From Hydrogenophilales bacterium (GTDB lineage Bacteria > Pseudomonadota > Gammaproteobacteria > Burkholderiales > Thiobacillaceae): a stretch of DNA of 64,000 bases. The position numbers were made by a program, and so were the translations under genes. Location: contig JADJYY010000019.1 in assembly GCA_016719465.1 (NCBI GenBank), positions 1-64,000 of the forward strand. The letters are read 5' to 3'. Shown piece after piece: positions 36,499 to 45,594 of this stretch (positions are counted from its first letter, which is position 1; each line of letters begins with the position of its first letter). The notes under the pieces were generated by a model. The model did not search any database. It was not told the DNA's origin and was given only the letters and a program-made list of their open reading frames with translations.

Positions 36499-37271
36499 TA
36501 TTGGGTCGCCGGCCGGAACAGTTCGAAGAAGTTCCGGGTCGTCGCCTCCGCCACCTCGGCGAGGGGAATGCCCCGCAGGCTGGCGATCTCCTCGGCCACG
36601 TGGCGCACGTAGGCGGGCTCGTTGCGCCGGCCGCGATGAGGCACGGGCGCCAGGTAGGGGGAATCCGTCTCGATCAGCAGCCGCCCCAGGGGGACACGCC
36701 GGGCCACGTCCTTCAGATCGCTGGCGCTCTTGAAAGTGACGATGCCCGAGAGCGAGATATGGAATCCCATATCCAGGGCGAACTTGGCCACGTCCCAGGT
36801 TTCGGTGAAACAGTGCATCACGCCGCCCGCATCCCCGGCCCCCTCCTCCGCCATGATGGCCAGCGTGTCTCCGACGGCATTCCGGGTATGAATGATGAGG
36901 GGCTTGCCGGCCAGGCGCGCGGCGCGGATATGGGCGCGGAAACGGTGGCGCTGCCAGTCCACCTCCTCGCGCTTCATGCGGTAGTAATCCAGTCCCGTCT
37001 CGCCGATGGCCAGGACTTTGGGATGGCGGGCCAGGTCCACCAGCTCCGCCACCGAGGGCTCGCGACCTTCATCATGATCGGGGTGCACCCCCACCGAGGC
37101 ATAAATATTGTCATGGGCCTCGGCCAGGGCCAGCACCCGGGGGAAGGTCTCCAGGCCGACGGCGACACACAGGGCGTGGCTCACGCCGGCAGCCGCCATA
37201 TTGGCCAGCAGCGGCACGACGCCCTCGGAGAACTCCGGGAAATCGATGTGGCAGTGGGAGTCTACGAACAT
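36498..37271 (-). CDS. TatD family metal-dependent deoxyribonuclease (YcfH type)
   Basis: 257 residues. FVDSHCHIDFPEF (HxH metal site), GETGLDYYRMK, PLIIHTRNA, MHCFTE and ETDSPYLAPVPHRGRRNEP are the TatD signature. Last gene of the fab-holB-pilZ run, matching ycfH after holB in E. coli. It is separated from pilZ by 145 bp carrying a short tandem repeat. Confidence 0.95.
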   Translation of the reverse strand: MFVDSHCHIDFPEFSEGVVPLLANMAAAGVSHALCVAVGLETFPRVLALAEAHDNIYASVGVHPDHDEGREPSVAELVDLARHPKVLAIGETGLDYYRMKREEVDWQRHRFRAHIRAARLAGKPLIIHTRNAVGDTLAIMAEEGAGDAGGVMHCFTETWDVAKFALDMGFHISLSGIVTFKSASDLKDVARRVPLGRLLIETDSPYLAPVPHRGRRNEPAYVRHVAEEIASLRGIPLAEVAEATTRNFFELFRPATQ

Positions 37272-37380
37272 GGGGAGAAGGGGAATAGAAAGTGGGGAGT
37301 GGGCGGTTCGCAGTCGTTAGAGCGGGTACGGGTTGTTGCATTTCGATTCGCCTGGCGCGGACACGCAAGTCACCACTCCC

Positions 37381-37401
37381 CTTCCTACTTCCTACTTCCT
37401 A
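37381..37401. repeat. Three copies of a 7-bp unit CTTCCTA
   Basis: Perfect tandem heptamers in the tatD/pilZ gap, flanked by purine/pyrimidine-biased sequence. Same unit length as the longer array upstream of maf. Confidence 0.6.
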
Positions 37402-37416
37402 CTACCCACTCCCCAA

Positions 37417-37782
37417 TCACATCGTATGGGTCAGGCGGGTGGACTTCATGGCATTGCCGAGCATGCCCTCGATCTTCTGGCGAACCGCCGTGGCGCCCTC
37501 GCCTTCGTCGAACTGCACGCCGATGCCTTGCTGGCGGTTGCCCTGGGCGCCGGAGGGGGTGATCCAGACCACCTTGCCGGATATCGGCAACTTGTTGGGT
37601 TCATCCATCAGGGTCAGCAGCATGTAGACCTGATCGCCCATCTGGTAGGGCCGGTTGGTGGGGATGAACAGGCCGCCGCCCTTGACGTAGGGCATGTAGG
37701 CGGCGAACAGGGCGGAACGTTCCTTGATGGCCAGGGAGAGCATCCCGGCTCGGCCGGCTGTCTGGCGCGTGCTTTCACTCAT
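37417..37782 (-). CDS. pilZ: PilZ domain protein, type IV pilus assembly type
   Basis: 121 residues of the PilZ-proper family: LSLAIKERSALFAAYMPYV, GGGLFIPTNRPYQMGDQVY, and KVVWITPSGAQGNRQQGIGV. The PilZ-proper group usually lacks the RxxxR/D/NxSxxG c-di-GMP motifs and acts in type IV pilus biogenesis; no such motif is evident here. Overlaps the end of holB by 8 bp, as in many beta- and gammaproteobacteria. Confidence 0.92.
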   Translation of the reverse strand: MSESTRQTAGRAGMLSLAIKERSALFAAYMPYVKGGGLFIPTNRPYQMGDQVYMLLTLMDEPNKLPISGKVVWITPSGAQGNRQQGIGVQFDEGEGATAVRQKIEGMLGNAMKSTRLTHTM

Positions 37783-38773
37783 GGCTGCCTCGGGTTACCT
37801 GGACGTAGCGGATGAGCCAGGATTCTAGCAACAACTGGGCGCTCAACGGGTGGCGCAACCAGCGGGCGGCCTCGCTCAATTCCCGCTGAAAATCCAGCAG
37901 GCCGACCAGGTCCGCCTGCCGGGCGACCTGATCGATCGCGGAAGACCGATCGCGAAAATAGCGGTTGCCGCCGGCAGACCGCAGCGCGACGAGGTCGTAG
38001 GTCCAGCGGGCCAGCCATCCCCAACTTTCGACCAGGAAATCCTTTTGCGACTGGGCCAGGGCGCAGGGGTCCATGCGGGCCGGGCGGGCGAGTTCGTCGA
38101 GAAAGGCTTCCAGGCGCGATCGCCGTTCCGGATCCGCGTAGCACAGGGCGGTCAGGGGCGCGCCTCCCGCCTCCGCCAACACATCCTCCGGCGACCCCAC
38201 CCCGGCCTGTCGCAACCATTCCAGGGCCGCCTCCCGGGGGGGCGGGCTCACCGCCGCCTGGCGGCAGCGGGAGATCACGGTGGGCAGCAGACGGCCGGGC
38301 TGGTGCGATACCAGGATGAGGAGCACGCGGGGCGGAGGTTCTTCCAGGGTCTTGAGGAGCGCATTGGCGGCGGCGGCATTCATGTACTCCGCCGGATGGA
38401 CCACCGCCGCGCGCCAGCCGCCGCGATGGGCGGTGAGACCCAGGAAATCGGTGATGCCGCGCACCGATTCCACGCTGATCTGTTTGCTGGCCTTCTTCGT
38501 CACCTTGCCGCTGTCGTCGACCTCCTCCTCCTGGGGTTCGACCTGGCGGAAGTCGGGATGATTGCCCTGGAGGAACCAGTTGCAGGCATCGCAGACGCCG
38601 CAGGCGCCGTTGGCTGTGGGGGCTTCGCACAAGGCCCACTGGGCCAGTCCCATCGCCAGGTCCCGTTTGCCCACGCCGGCGGGCCCGCGCAGCAGCAGGG
38701 CGTGGGGCATGCGTTCCCGATCAACGGTGAGTTGCCGGAACAGGGGCAGATTCCAGGGGTGGATCACGCCCAT
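37775..38773 (-). CDS. holB: DNA polymerase III subunit delta'
   Basis: 332 residues. A clamp-loader AAA+ fold with a degenerate P-loop (GPAGVGKRDLA), zinc-binding cysteines CGVCDACNWF, sensor region NALLKTLEEPPP and SRCRQ. It carries an acidic/Lys insert around EPQEEEVDDSGKVTKKASKQ. ATG 38773 (MGVIHPWNLPLF) overlaps the tmk stop by 10 bp; the longer frame upstream is antisense of tmk and is not used. Confidence 0.94.
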   Translation of the reverse strand: MGVIHPWNLPLFRQLTVDRERMPHALLLRGPAGVGKRDLAMGLAQWALCEAPTANGACGVCDACNWFLQGNHPDFRQVEPQEEEVDDSGKVTKKASKQISVESVRGITDFLGLTAHRGGWRAAVVHPAEYMNAAAANALLKTLEEPPPRVLLILVSHQPGRLLPTVISRCRQAAVSPPPREAALEWLRQAGVGSPEDVLAEAGGAPLTALCYADPERRSRLEAFLDELARPARMDPCALAQSQKDFLVESWGWLARWTYDLVALRSAGGNRYFRDRSSAIDQVARQADLVGLLDFQRELSEAARWLRHPLSAQLLLESWLIRYVQVTRGSHE

Positions 38774-39372
38774 GACTCCAGGATGCCGGCTAACTGGGCG
38801 CGCACGTCCTCCAGACTCCGGCTGCCGTCGATCACCCTGATCCGCACCGGATGACGTTCCGCCCGGCGCAGGTAGGCGGCGCGCACGCGGGCATGGAAAT
38901 CGCCTTTTTCCCGCTCGAACCGATCCGGCGAACGGGCCGTGGCCAGGCGCCGGGCGGCGATCTCCGTGGGCAGGTCGAACAACAGGGTGAGGTCGGGATT
39001 CAGGTCGGCGTGGACCCAGGATTCCAGCACTTCCAGACGGGCATCGGGCAGGCCGCGACCCCCGCACTGGTAGGCGAAGCTTGCGTCGGTGAAGCGGTCG
39101 GAGATCACCACTTCGCCCTTGGCGAGGGCGGGCCGGATGACCTGTTCGATATGCTCGCGCCGGGCCGCGAACATGATCAGCGCCTCGGTCTCGGCATGCA
39201 TGGGTTCATGCAGGACGATCTCGCGCAGTTGCTCTCCCACCGGCGTCCCGCCCGGCTCCCGCGTCATGCGCACGACACGACCCCGCGCGGAGAACCAGGC
39301 GGCCAGCCAGTCCAGATGGCTGCTCTTGCCGGCGCCGTCGACGCCTTCCAGGGTGATGAACAAGCCTTGCAT
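38764..39372 (-). CDS. tmk: Thymidylate kinase
   Basis: 202 residues. P-loop EGVDGAGKSSH, DR motif VISDRFTDASFAYQ, TREPGGTPVGEQLRE, and DLNPDLTLLFDLP are all intact. Phosphorylates dTMP to dTDP. ATG 39372 (MQGLFITLEG); it lies 10 bp after mltG and overlaps holB. Confidence 0.97.
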   Translation of the reverse strand: MQGLFITLEGVDGAGKSSHLDWLAAWFSARGRVVRMTREPGGTPVGEQLREIVLHEPMHAETEALIMFAARREHIEQVIRPALAKGEVVISDRFTDASFAYQCGGRGLPDARLEVLESWVHADLNPDLTLLFDLPTEIAARRLATARSPDRFEREKGDFHARVRAAYLRRAERHPVRIRVIDGSRSLEDVRAQLAGILESWA

Positions 39373-39382
39373 GGAGGACTTT

Positions 39383-40381
39383 CTAACGTTTCTGGTAGCG
39401 GGACACGGCCCGGTTGTGTGCGTCCAGGTTATCGGAAAACTCATGCCTGCCGTTGCCCTTGGCGACAAAATACAGGGCCCGGCTCTTGTCCGGATTGAGG
39501 GCCGCGCGCAGGGCCTCGGCCCCGGGAAGGGCGATGGGGGTGGGCGGCAGGCCGGCCCGGGTATAGGTGTTGTAGGGCGTATCGGTGAGCAGATCGTCCT
39601 TGCGCAGGTTGCCGTCGAAACCGGGGCCGATGCCGTAGATCACGGTCGGGTCGGTTTGCAGGCGCATGCCGATGCGCAGGCGGTTGACGAACACGGAGGC
39701 GATCAATGGCCGTTCCTCGGGCGCCCCGGTTTCCTTCTCGATGATGGAGGCCATGGTCAACGCTTCGTAGGGCGTCCGGTAAGGCAAGCCGCCGGCCCGT
39801 GCCGGCCATTGGGCCTCCACCAGCTTCTTCATGGCGCCGTAGGCGCGCTTGTAGATGGCCAGGTCGGAACTGCCGGCATCGAAGAAATAGGTGTCCGGAA
39901 AGAACAGGCCTTCCGGATGGCCTTCGCTGGCATCGACCGCCCGGAGCAACTCACCGGCCGACATGCCGGCGCTGTCGTGGCGCAGGTCGGGATGGGCGTC
40001 CACCGCCCGACGCATGTCGGCGAAGCTCCACCCTTCCACGATGGTGAGCTTGCCCAGCACCATCTCGCCCTGGGTGATCTTGCGCAGCAGGGCCATGGGC
40101 GTGGTCGGACCATCCAGGGCGTAGCTGCCCGCCTTGACGTCACCCGCCAGGCCTCGGATGCGCGCGATGAGGACAAAAGCCCAGGGATTTTCCAGGGCGC
40201 CCGCGGCGCGCAGGTCCTGACTGGCCTTTTTCAGGGTGGCGCCGCGCTCGATGGAAAAAGCCAGGGGATAGGCCACGCCCGTTTCCCCCATGGGCGTGCT
40301 GGCGTAGTAGAGCAACCAAGCGGCCAGGCCAAGGCCGGCGAGTAGCGCAAGGGCAAGAAGCCGGGAAATAGGTTTACGCAT
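39383..40381 (-). CDS. mltG: Endolytic murein transglycosylase MltG (YceG)
   Basis: 332 residues. N-terminal membrane anchor (LLALALLAGLGLAAWLLYYA), LysM-like segment, and YceG catalytic domain with ASIIEKETGAPEERP (catalytic Glu) and RLRIGMRLQTDPTVIYG. Cuts nascent glycan strands at the inner membrane. Between pabC (8-bp overlap) and tmk, the same order as E. coli pabC-yceG-tmk-holB. Confidence 0.96.
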   Translation of the reverse strand: MRKPISRLLALALLAGLGLAAWLLYYASTPMGETGVAYPLAFSIERGATLKKASQDLRAAGALENPWAFVLIARIRGLAGDVKAGSYALDGPTTPMALLRKITQGEMVLGKLTIVEGWSFADMRRAVDAHPDLRHDSAGMSAGELLRAVDASEGHPEGLFFPDTYFFDAGSSDLAIYKRAYGAMKKLVEAQWPARAGGLPYRTPYEALTMASIIEKETGAPEERPLIASVFVNRLRIGMRLQTDPTVIYGIGPGFDGNLRKDDLLTDTPYNTYTRAGLPPTPIALPGAEALRAALNPDKSRALYFVAKGNGRHEFSDNLDAHNRAVSRYQKR

Positions 40382-41198
40382 CCAGGAATCCCGCCAGGCG
40401 CGGGCCGACGAGGGGTTGGGGCCAGGTTTTATCGCCCAGGCGGGCCACCCGGCGAAGGCCCATCAGGCTATTGGTCAGCATGACCTCATCCGCGTCCAGC
40501 AATGCCGCCAAGTCGAAATCCGCTTCTTCCACGGTCAGGCCCTCCGCCGCCGCCCTCCGCATCAGCCGGGCTCGGGCCACACCCGCCACACCGCACTGTT
40601 CCAGGCTCGGGGTTTGCAGGCGCCCGTTTCGCCACAGGAAGAGATTGCTCGACACGCCGCAAACCACTCGGCCGGAGTGATCCAGGAGTATGCCCTCGTC
40701 AATGGCGGGATCATTCCATTCCGCCCGGGCCAGGACATTCTCCAGGCGATTCAGATGCTTGATGCCGGCCAGGGCGGGCTGCGGCCCCAAGCGCAGCTGG
40801 CACACCCGCAGGGTCAGCCCTTCCCTGGGGTATTCGGCGCCATCACCAGGCCAGCAGGTCAGTATGCGCGTGCATCGCGGGGAGATCGGTGGACGATAGC
40901 CGCGCGGCCCTTCGCCGCGAGTCAGCGTAAGGCGGAGCACGCCCGACGCCGGCAACGGCTCAAGCCGGGCCAGGTCCCGGTCGAGAACCGTCGCGTCGGG
41001 ACAATCCAGGCCCAGGCGGTTACAGTCCTCGGCAAGCTTGGCCAGATGATCGCTCCACCAACGCGGCCGGCCGTCCGCGATACGGAGGGTGCGAAACACC
41101 CCGTCGCCGTAGTTCAGGCCCCGGTCCAACGCGGCAATGCGGGTTGCCGCGAGGCCGTTGATCAGAATGCGGGGAAGAACGCCTGGCTGAGCAGCCAT
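40374..41198 (-). CDS. pabC: Aminodeoxychorismate lyase
   Basis: 274 residues, PLP fold-type IV. DRGLNYGDGVFRTLRIADGR, the Lys-bearing GIKHLNRLENVLARAEW, DEGILLDHSGRVVCGVSSNL and LTNSLMGLRRVARL are family motifs. Converts aminodeoxychorismate to p-aminobenzoate for folate. Its place between fabF and mltG is conserved. Confidence 0.93.
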   Translation of the reverse strand: MAAQPGVLPRILINGLAATRIAALDRGLNYGDGVFRTLRIADGRPRWWSDHLAKLAEDCNRLGLDCPDATVLDRDLARLEPLPASGVLRLTLTRGEGPRGYRPPISPRCTRILTCWPGDGAEYPREGLTLRVCQLRLGPQPALAGIKHLNRLENVLARAEWNDPAIDEGILLDHSGRVVCGVSSNLFLWRNGRLQTPSLEQCGVAGVARARLMRRAAAEGLTVEEADFDLAALLDADEVMLTNSLMGLRRVARLGDKTWPQPLVGPRLAGFLDA

Positions 41199-41220
41199 CG
41201 AGCCTACCCGATGGCCGAAC

Positions 41221-42474
41221 TCAAACCCTGCGGAAGATCAGGGTGCCGTTGGTGCCGCCGAAGCCGAAGTTGTTCTTCAGCGCCAGCTCGATCTTCATGG
41301 GCCGCGCCACATTGGCGCAGTAGTCCAGGTCGCACTCCGGATCCTGCTCGAAGAGATTGATGGTGGGCGGCGAGACCTGGTGATGCACGGCCAGGGCGGT
41401 GAACACGGATTCAACCCCGCCGGCGCCACCCAGCAGGTGGCCGGTCATGGACTTGGTGGAGTTCACCACCAGCTTGCGCGCCGCGTCGCCGAAGGCCAGC
41501 TTGATGGCCTCGGTCTCGTTCTTGTCGCCCAGGGGCGTGGAGGTGCCGTGGGCGTTGATGTACTGGACCTCATCCGGATTGATGCCCGCGTCGCGCAGGG
41601 CGTTGACCATGGAGCGCCTGGGACCGTCGGTATCCGGCGCGGTCATGTGGAACGCATCGCCACTCATGCCGAAGCCGGCGATTTCCGCGTAGATGCGGGC
41701 GCCGCGCGCCCTGGCGTGCTCGTATTCCTCCAGGACCATGACGCCGGCGCCCTCGCCCAGCACGAAGCCGTCCCGGTCCTTGTCCCAGGGACGACTCGCC
41801 GTGGCGGGATCGTCGTTGCGGGTGGACAGGGCCTTGGCGGCGGAGAAACCGCCCACGGCCAGGGGACAGACCGTGGATTCGGCGCCACCGCAGACCATCA
41901 CATCCGCGTCGCCGTGCTCGATCATGCGGGCGCTGGTACCGATGGCGTGCAGGCCCGTGGTGCAAGCGGTGACCACGGCCAGGTTGGGCCCCTTGAGGCC
42001 CAACAGGATGGACAGGTTGCCCGAGATCATGTTGATGATGGTGCCCGGGATGAAGAAGGGCGAAATCTTGCGGGGCCCACCGGTTTCCACATAGGTCTGG
42101 TGGGTATCCTCGATCATGGGCAGGCCGCCGATACCCGAACCGATATTGACGCCGATCCGCTCCCGGTTCGCATCCGTGATTTCCAGCCCGGAATCCTTGA
42201 CGGCATCGATCCCCGCCGCCAGGCCGTAATGGATGAAGACATCCATGCGCCGGGCCTCCTTGGCGGAGAGGTATTTGGCCACATCGAAGTCTTTGACCTC
42301 CCCCGCGATCTGGGAAGGAAACCCGGTGGGATCGAAGCGGCTGATGCGGGTGATTCCGGAACGACCCGCGATGATATTGGCCCAGCCTTCTTCCACGGTG
42401 TTACCCACCGGTGAAATCAAACCTAAGCCGGTAACCACCACTCTGCGCCTGGGGGGACGGGAAACCTGGGACAA
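41221..42474 (-). CDS. fabF: 3-oxoacyl-ACP synthase II
   Basis: 417 residues. Catalytic triad Cys in VTACTTGLHAIG, His in NAHGTSTPLGD, His in SMTGHLLGGAGG; LPMIEDTHQTY is type II. Elongates acyl-ACP. The start is TTG 42474, with AGGAG about ten bases upstream; no ATG fits. A terminator-like hairpin lies between acpP and this gene, so fabF is expected at lower level than acpP. Confidence 0.96.
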   Translation of the reverse strand: MSQVSRPPRRRVVVTGLGLISPVGNTVEEGWANIIAGRSGITRISRFDPTGFPSQIAGEVKDFDVAKYLSAKEARRMDVFIHYGLAAGIDAVKDSGLEITDANRERIGVNIGSGIGGLPMIEDTHQTYVETGGPRKISPFFIPGTIINMISGNLSILLGLKGPNLAVVTACTTGLHAIGTSARMIEHGDADVMVCGGAESTVCPLAVGGFSAAKALSTRNDDPATASRPWDKDRDGFVLGEGAGVMVLEEYEHARARGARIYAEIAGFGMSGDAFHMTAPDTDGPRRSMVNALRDAGINPDEVQYINAHGTSTPLGDKNETEAIKLAFGDAARKLVVNSTKSMTGHLLGGAGGVESVFTALAVHHQVSPPTINLFEQDPECDLDYCANVARPMKIELALKNNFGFGGTNGTLIFRRV

Positions 42475-42493
42475 GATAAGGCTCCTGATGCGG

Positions 42494-42522
42494 AAAAAGA
42501 AAAAAACCCGGCCGAGGCCGGG
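42494..42522 (-). terminator. Attenuator/terminator between acpP and fabF
   Basis: Minus strand: CCCGGCCTCGGCCGGG followed by TTTTTTTCTTTTT. A strong intrinsic-terminator shape inside the fab operon. It would end many transcripts after the abundant acpP message. Confidence 0.85.
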
Positions 42523-42565
42523 CGCGCGCGCCGCCGCGAGGCCGGCGACGCGCGGTATACCGCGA

Positions 42566-42805
42566 TTACTTGTTCAGGTGGCCGTTGATGTAATCAACAG
42601 CTTGCTGGACGGTGGTGATCTTCTCGGCTTCCTCGTCGGGAATCTCGCACTCGAAGGCCTCTTCCAGAGCCATCACCAGTTCCACCGTGTCGAGAGAGTC
42701 GGCGCCCAGGTCATCCACGAAGGAAGACTCCAGCTTGACGTCGGCTTCATTGGCGCCCAGCTGCTCGGCGACGATCTTTTTGACACGCTGCTCAATATCA
42801 CTCAT
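42566..42805 (-). CDS. acpP: Acyl carrier protein
   Basis: 79 residues. DLGADSLDTVELVMALEEAF has the phosphopantetheine Ser. ATG 42805 (MSDIEQRVKKIV) with GGGAG upstream; the extra residues from 42829 are not part of the family. Carries growing acyl chains. Confidence 0.98.
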   Translation of the reverse strand: MSDIEQRVKKIVAEQLGANEADVKLESSFVDDLGADSLDTVELVMALEEAFECEIPDEEAEKITTVQQAVDYINGHLNK

Positions 42806-42901
42806 CAGAAAACTCCCTACGGGTAGCAAAAAAGCGGGGGCATTCTAGCAAAACCCCGCGACGAAGAATCAATTGGATGGCGAATAATACGACTTCCCGC
42901 C

Positions 42902-43639
42902 TCAATCCATGTACATGCCGCCGTTGACATGCAGGGTGGCGCCGGTGATGTAGCCCGCCCCATCGGAGGCCAGGAAGGCCACGCCGTGGGCGATATCCTC
43001 GGGCGTGCCCAGTTTGCCGAGGGGGATCCGCTCCATCAGCTTGCTCCTGGCCGCCTCGGGCAAGGCCTTGGTCATGTCGGTGTCGATGAAGCCTGGCGCC
43101 ACGCAATTGACCGTGATGCCCCGGCTGCCCACTTCCTGGGCCAGGGACTTGGAAAACCCGATCATGCCGGCCTTGGCGGCGGCGTAATTGGTCTGGCCCG
43201 CGTTGCCGGAGGCCCCCACCACCGAGGCGATGCTGATGACGCGGCCGAAGCGGGCCTTCATCATGGGCCGCAGCACGGCGCGGGAAAGGCGAAACACGGA
43301 GGTGAGATTGGTGTCGATGATGGACGCCCATTCCTCGTCTTTCATGCGCATCAGCAGGTTGTCCCGGGTGATGCCGGCATTGTTGACCAGGATATCGATG
43401 CGGCCGTGCCGTCCCAGGATGCCGTCGATGGCGGCGTCCACCTGGGCGGCATCGTTCACGTTCAGCATCAGGCCCTCGCCCTTGAGGCCGGCTTCGGCCA
43501 GGCCCGCGCCGATGGCCTCGGCTCCGGACTCGCTGGTGGCGGTGCCCACCACGATGCAACCGGCCTGGCCCAGGGCGTGCAGAATGGCCTTGCCGATGCC
43601 CCGGGATGCGCCGGTGACCAGCGCTACGCGTGCTTCCAT
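42902..43639 (-). CDS. fabG: 3-oxoacyl-ACP reductase
   Basis: 245 residues, SDR family. TGASRGIGKAI binds NADPH; NNAG in LVNNAGITRDNLLMRM; catalytic Ser-Tyr-Lys in SIASVVGASGNAGQTNYAAAK. ATG 43639 (MEARVALVTG) has AAGGAGG upstream; the longer frame from 43693 overlaps fabD and is not preferred. Confidence 0.97.
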   Translation of the reverse strand: MEARVALVTGASRGIGKAILHALGQAGCIVVGTATSESGAEAIGAGLAEAGLKGEGLMLNVNDAAQVDAAIDGILGRHGRIDILVNNAGITRDNLLMRMKDEEWASIIDTNLTSVFRLSRAVLRPMMKARFGRVISIASVVGASGNAGQTNYAAAKAGMIGFSKSLAQEVGSRGITVNCVAPGFIDTDMTKALPEAARSKLMERIPLGKLGTPEDIAHGVAFLASDGAGYITGATLHVNGGMYMD

Positions 43640-43649
43640 GCTCGCCTCC

Positions 43650-44582
43650 TTAAGTCTTGATTTTCGCCAGGGTGTCCGCCATGGCGGCGGCATCGGCCAG
43701 GGCGACGCCGGTGACGCCGTCCACGATGCGTTTGTTCAGGCCGGCCAGCACCTTGCCAGGGCCACATTCGGCGATCAGTTCGACGCCCCCGGCGGCCATG
43801 GCCTGAATGGTTTCGACCCAGCGCACCGGGCTGTAAAGCTGCCGGGCCAGGGCATCGCGGATGGCCGCCGGATCGGCATGGCCGGCCACGTCCGCGTTGT
43901 GCAGAACGGGCACCACGGGCGACTTCACCTCGATGCCGGCCAGGGCGGCAAGGAGTTTTTCCGCCGCGGGCTTCATGAGGGCGCAGTGGGACGGCACGGA
44001 TACCGGCAGGGGCAAGGCCCGCTTGGCGCCCTTCTCCTTGGCCAGGGCGCAGCCCCGGTCCACCGCCGCCCGGTGGCCGGCGATGACCACCTGGCCCGGG
44101 GAATTGAAATTGACCGCTTCCAGAATCTCGCCCTGGGCCGCTTCCGCGCACACGGCGCGCACGGCGGCATCGTCCAGGCCAAGCACGGCGGCCATGGCGC
44201 CGACACCTTCCGGCACGGCGGACTGCATGGCCTCGGCCCGCAAGCGCACCAGTTTCACGGCATCGGCAAAGCCGATGGCATTCGCGCACACCAGGGCGCC
44301 ATATTCACCCAGGCTGTGGCCCGCCATCAGCGCCGGCGCCGGACCACCCCGGCTTTGCCAGAGACGGTAAGCCGCCACGCCGGCCGCCAGCATCACGGGC
44401 TGGGTATTGACGGTCTGATTCAGGAGATCGGCGGGGCCGTCGCTCGCCATGATCCAGAGATCCTGGCCCAGGGCATCGGCTGCCTCGGCAAAGGTCTCGC
44501 GAACGGGCGCGGCATCGCCATAGCCGGCCATCATACCCACCGACTGGGAGCCCTGGCCGGGGAACACGAATGCAAATTTCAT
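43650..44582 (-). CDS. fabD: Malonyl-CoA:ACP transacylase
   Basis: 310 residues. FVFPGQGSQSVGM, nucleophile GHSLGEYGALV, and PVSVPSHCALMKPA with the catalytic His. Transfers malonyl to ACP. ATG 44582 (MKFAFVFPGQ) is used over the upstream ATG 44606. Ten bp before fabG. Confidence 0.97.
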   Translation of the reverse strand: MKFAFVFPGQGSQSVGMMAGYGDAAPVRETFAEAADALGQDLWIMASDGPADLLNQTVNTQPVMLAAGVAAYRLWQSRGGPAPALMAGHSLGEYGALVCANAIGFADAVKLVRLRAEAMQSAVPEGVGAMAAVLGLDDAAVRAVCAEAAQGEILEAVNFNSPGQVVIAGHRAAVDRGCALAKEKGAKRALPLPVSVPSHCALMKPAAEKLLAALAGIEVKSPVVPVLHNADVAGHADPAAIRDALARQLYSPVRWVETIQAMAAGGVELIAECGPGKVLAGLNKRIVDGVTGVALADAAAMADTLAKIKT

Positions 44583-44619
44583 GGACATCTCCGATTGATC
44601 GCTCAAGCGAACCGACGGG

Positions 44620-45594
44620 TCAAAAACGAACGAGTACCGATCCCCAGGTGAAACCGCCGCCGAAGGCTTCCATCAGTACCGTTTCGCCCACCTTGATCTT
44701 GCCTTCCCGCACGGCCGTGTCCAGAGCCAGGGGGATGGAAGCGGCGGAGGTGTTGCCATGGCGGTCCACCGTAACCACCACCCGCTCCATGCTCATGCCC
44801 AGTTTTTTCGCCGTGGCCTGGATGATGCGGATGTTGGCCTGGTGGGGCACCAGCCAGTCAATGTCGGTCTTGTTCAGGCCGTTGGCCTGCAGGGTTTCAT
44901 CGACGATGGCGTCCAGGGTATTCACCGCCATCTTGAACACGGCGTTGCCGGACATGCGCATGTAGCAGGCGCCTTCCTTCTTGAGGGAAACGCCGCCATC
45001 CACGAACAGCAGGTCCTGGTAGCGGCCGTCGGCATGGAGATGGGTCGCCAGGATGCCGGGCTCATCGGATGCCCGCAGCACCACGGCGCCGGCGCCGTCA
45101 CCCCAGAGCATGCAGTTGCCCCGGTCGCTCCAGTCGGTGATGCGGGACAGGGTTTCCGCGCCCACCACCAGGGCGGTCCTGACCTGCCCGGAACGGATGA
45201 ACTGGTCCGCCACCGACACGGCGTAGACGAAGCCGCTGCACACGGCCTGCACATCGAAGGCGGGACAGCCGTTGGTGATGCCCAGCTTGGCCTGGAGGAC
45301 GCAGGCGGTGCCGGGGAATACGCGATCCGGCGTGGTCGTGGCGACCACGATGAGATCGATTTCGCCGGCGTCGATGCCGGCCGCCTCGATGGCCTTTTCC
45401 GCGGCCTGCTGGGCCAGATCGCTGGTGAGCTCGCCTTCGGCCGCGATATGACGTTCGCGGATGCCCGTGCGCTCGAGGATCCACTCGCTGGTGGTCTCGA
45501 TCTGGGCCTCGAGTTCCGCGTTGGTCAGCACCCTGGCGGGAAGATGGCTGCCGGTGCCGATGATTCTCGAATAAATTCTGGACGCCTGATTCAA
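44620..45594 (-). CDS. fabH: 3-oxoacyl-ACP synthase III
   Basis: 324 residues. Catalytic Cys in VQAVCSGFVYAVS, His in WLVPHQANIRI, Asn in RHGNTSAASIP. Starts fatty-acid synthesis from acetyl-CoA and malonyl-ACP. The frame begins at TTG 45594, overlapping the plsX stop (TTGA); no ATG is available before the conserved YSRIIGTGSHLP, so this non-ATG start is accepted. Confidence 0.96.
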   Translation of the reverse strand: MNQASRIYSRIIGTGSHLPARVLTNAELEAQIETTSEWILERTGIRERHIAAEGELTSDLAQQAAEKAIEAAGIDAGEIDLIVVATTTPDRVFPGTACVLQAKLGITNGCPAFDVQAVCSGFVYAVSVADQFIRSGQVRTALVVGAETLSRITDWSDRGNCMLWGDGAGAVVLRASDEPGILATHLHADGRYQDLLFVDGGVSLKKEGACYMRMSGNAVFKMAVNTLDAIVDETLQANGLNKTDIDWLVPHQANIRIIQATAKKLGMSMERVVVTVDRHGNTSAASIPLALDTAVREGKIKVGETVLMEAFGGGFTWGSVLVRF

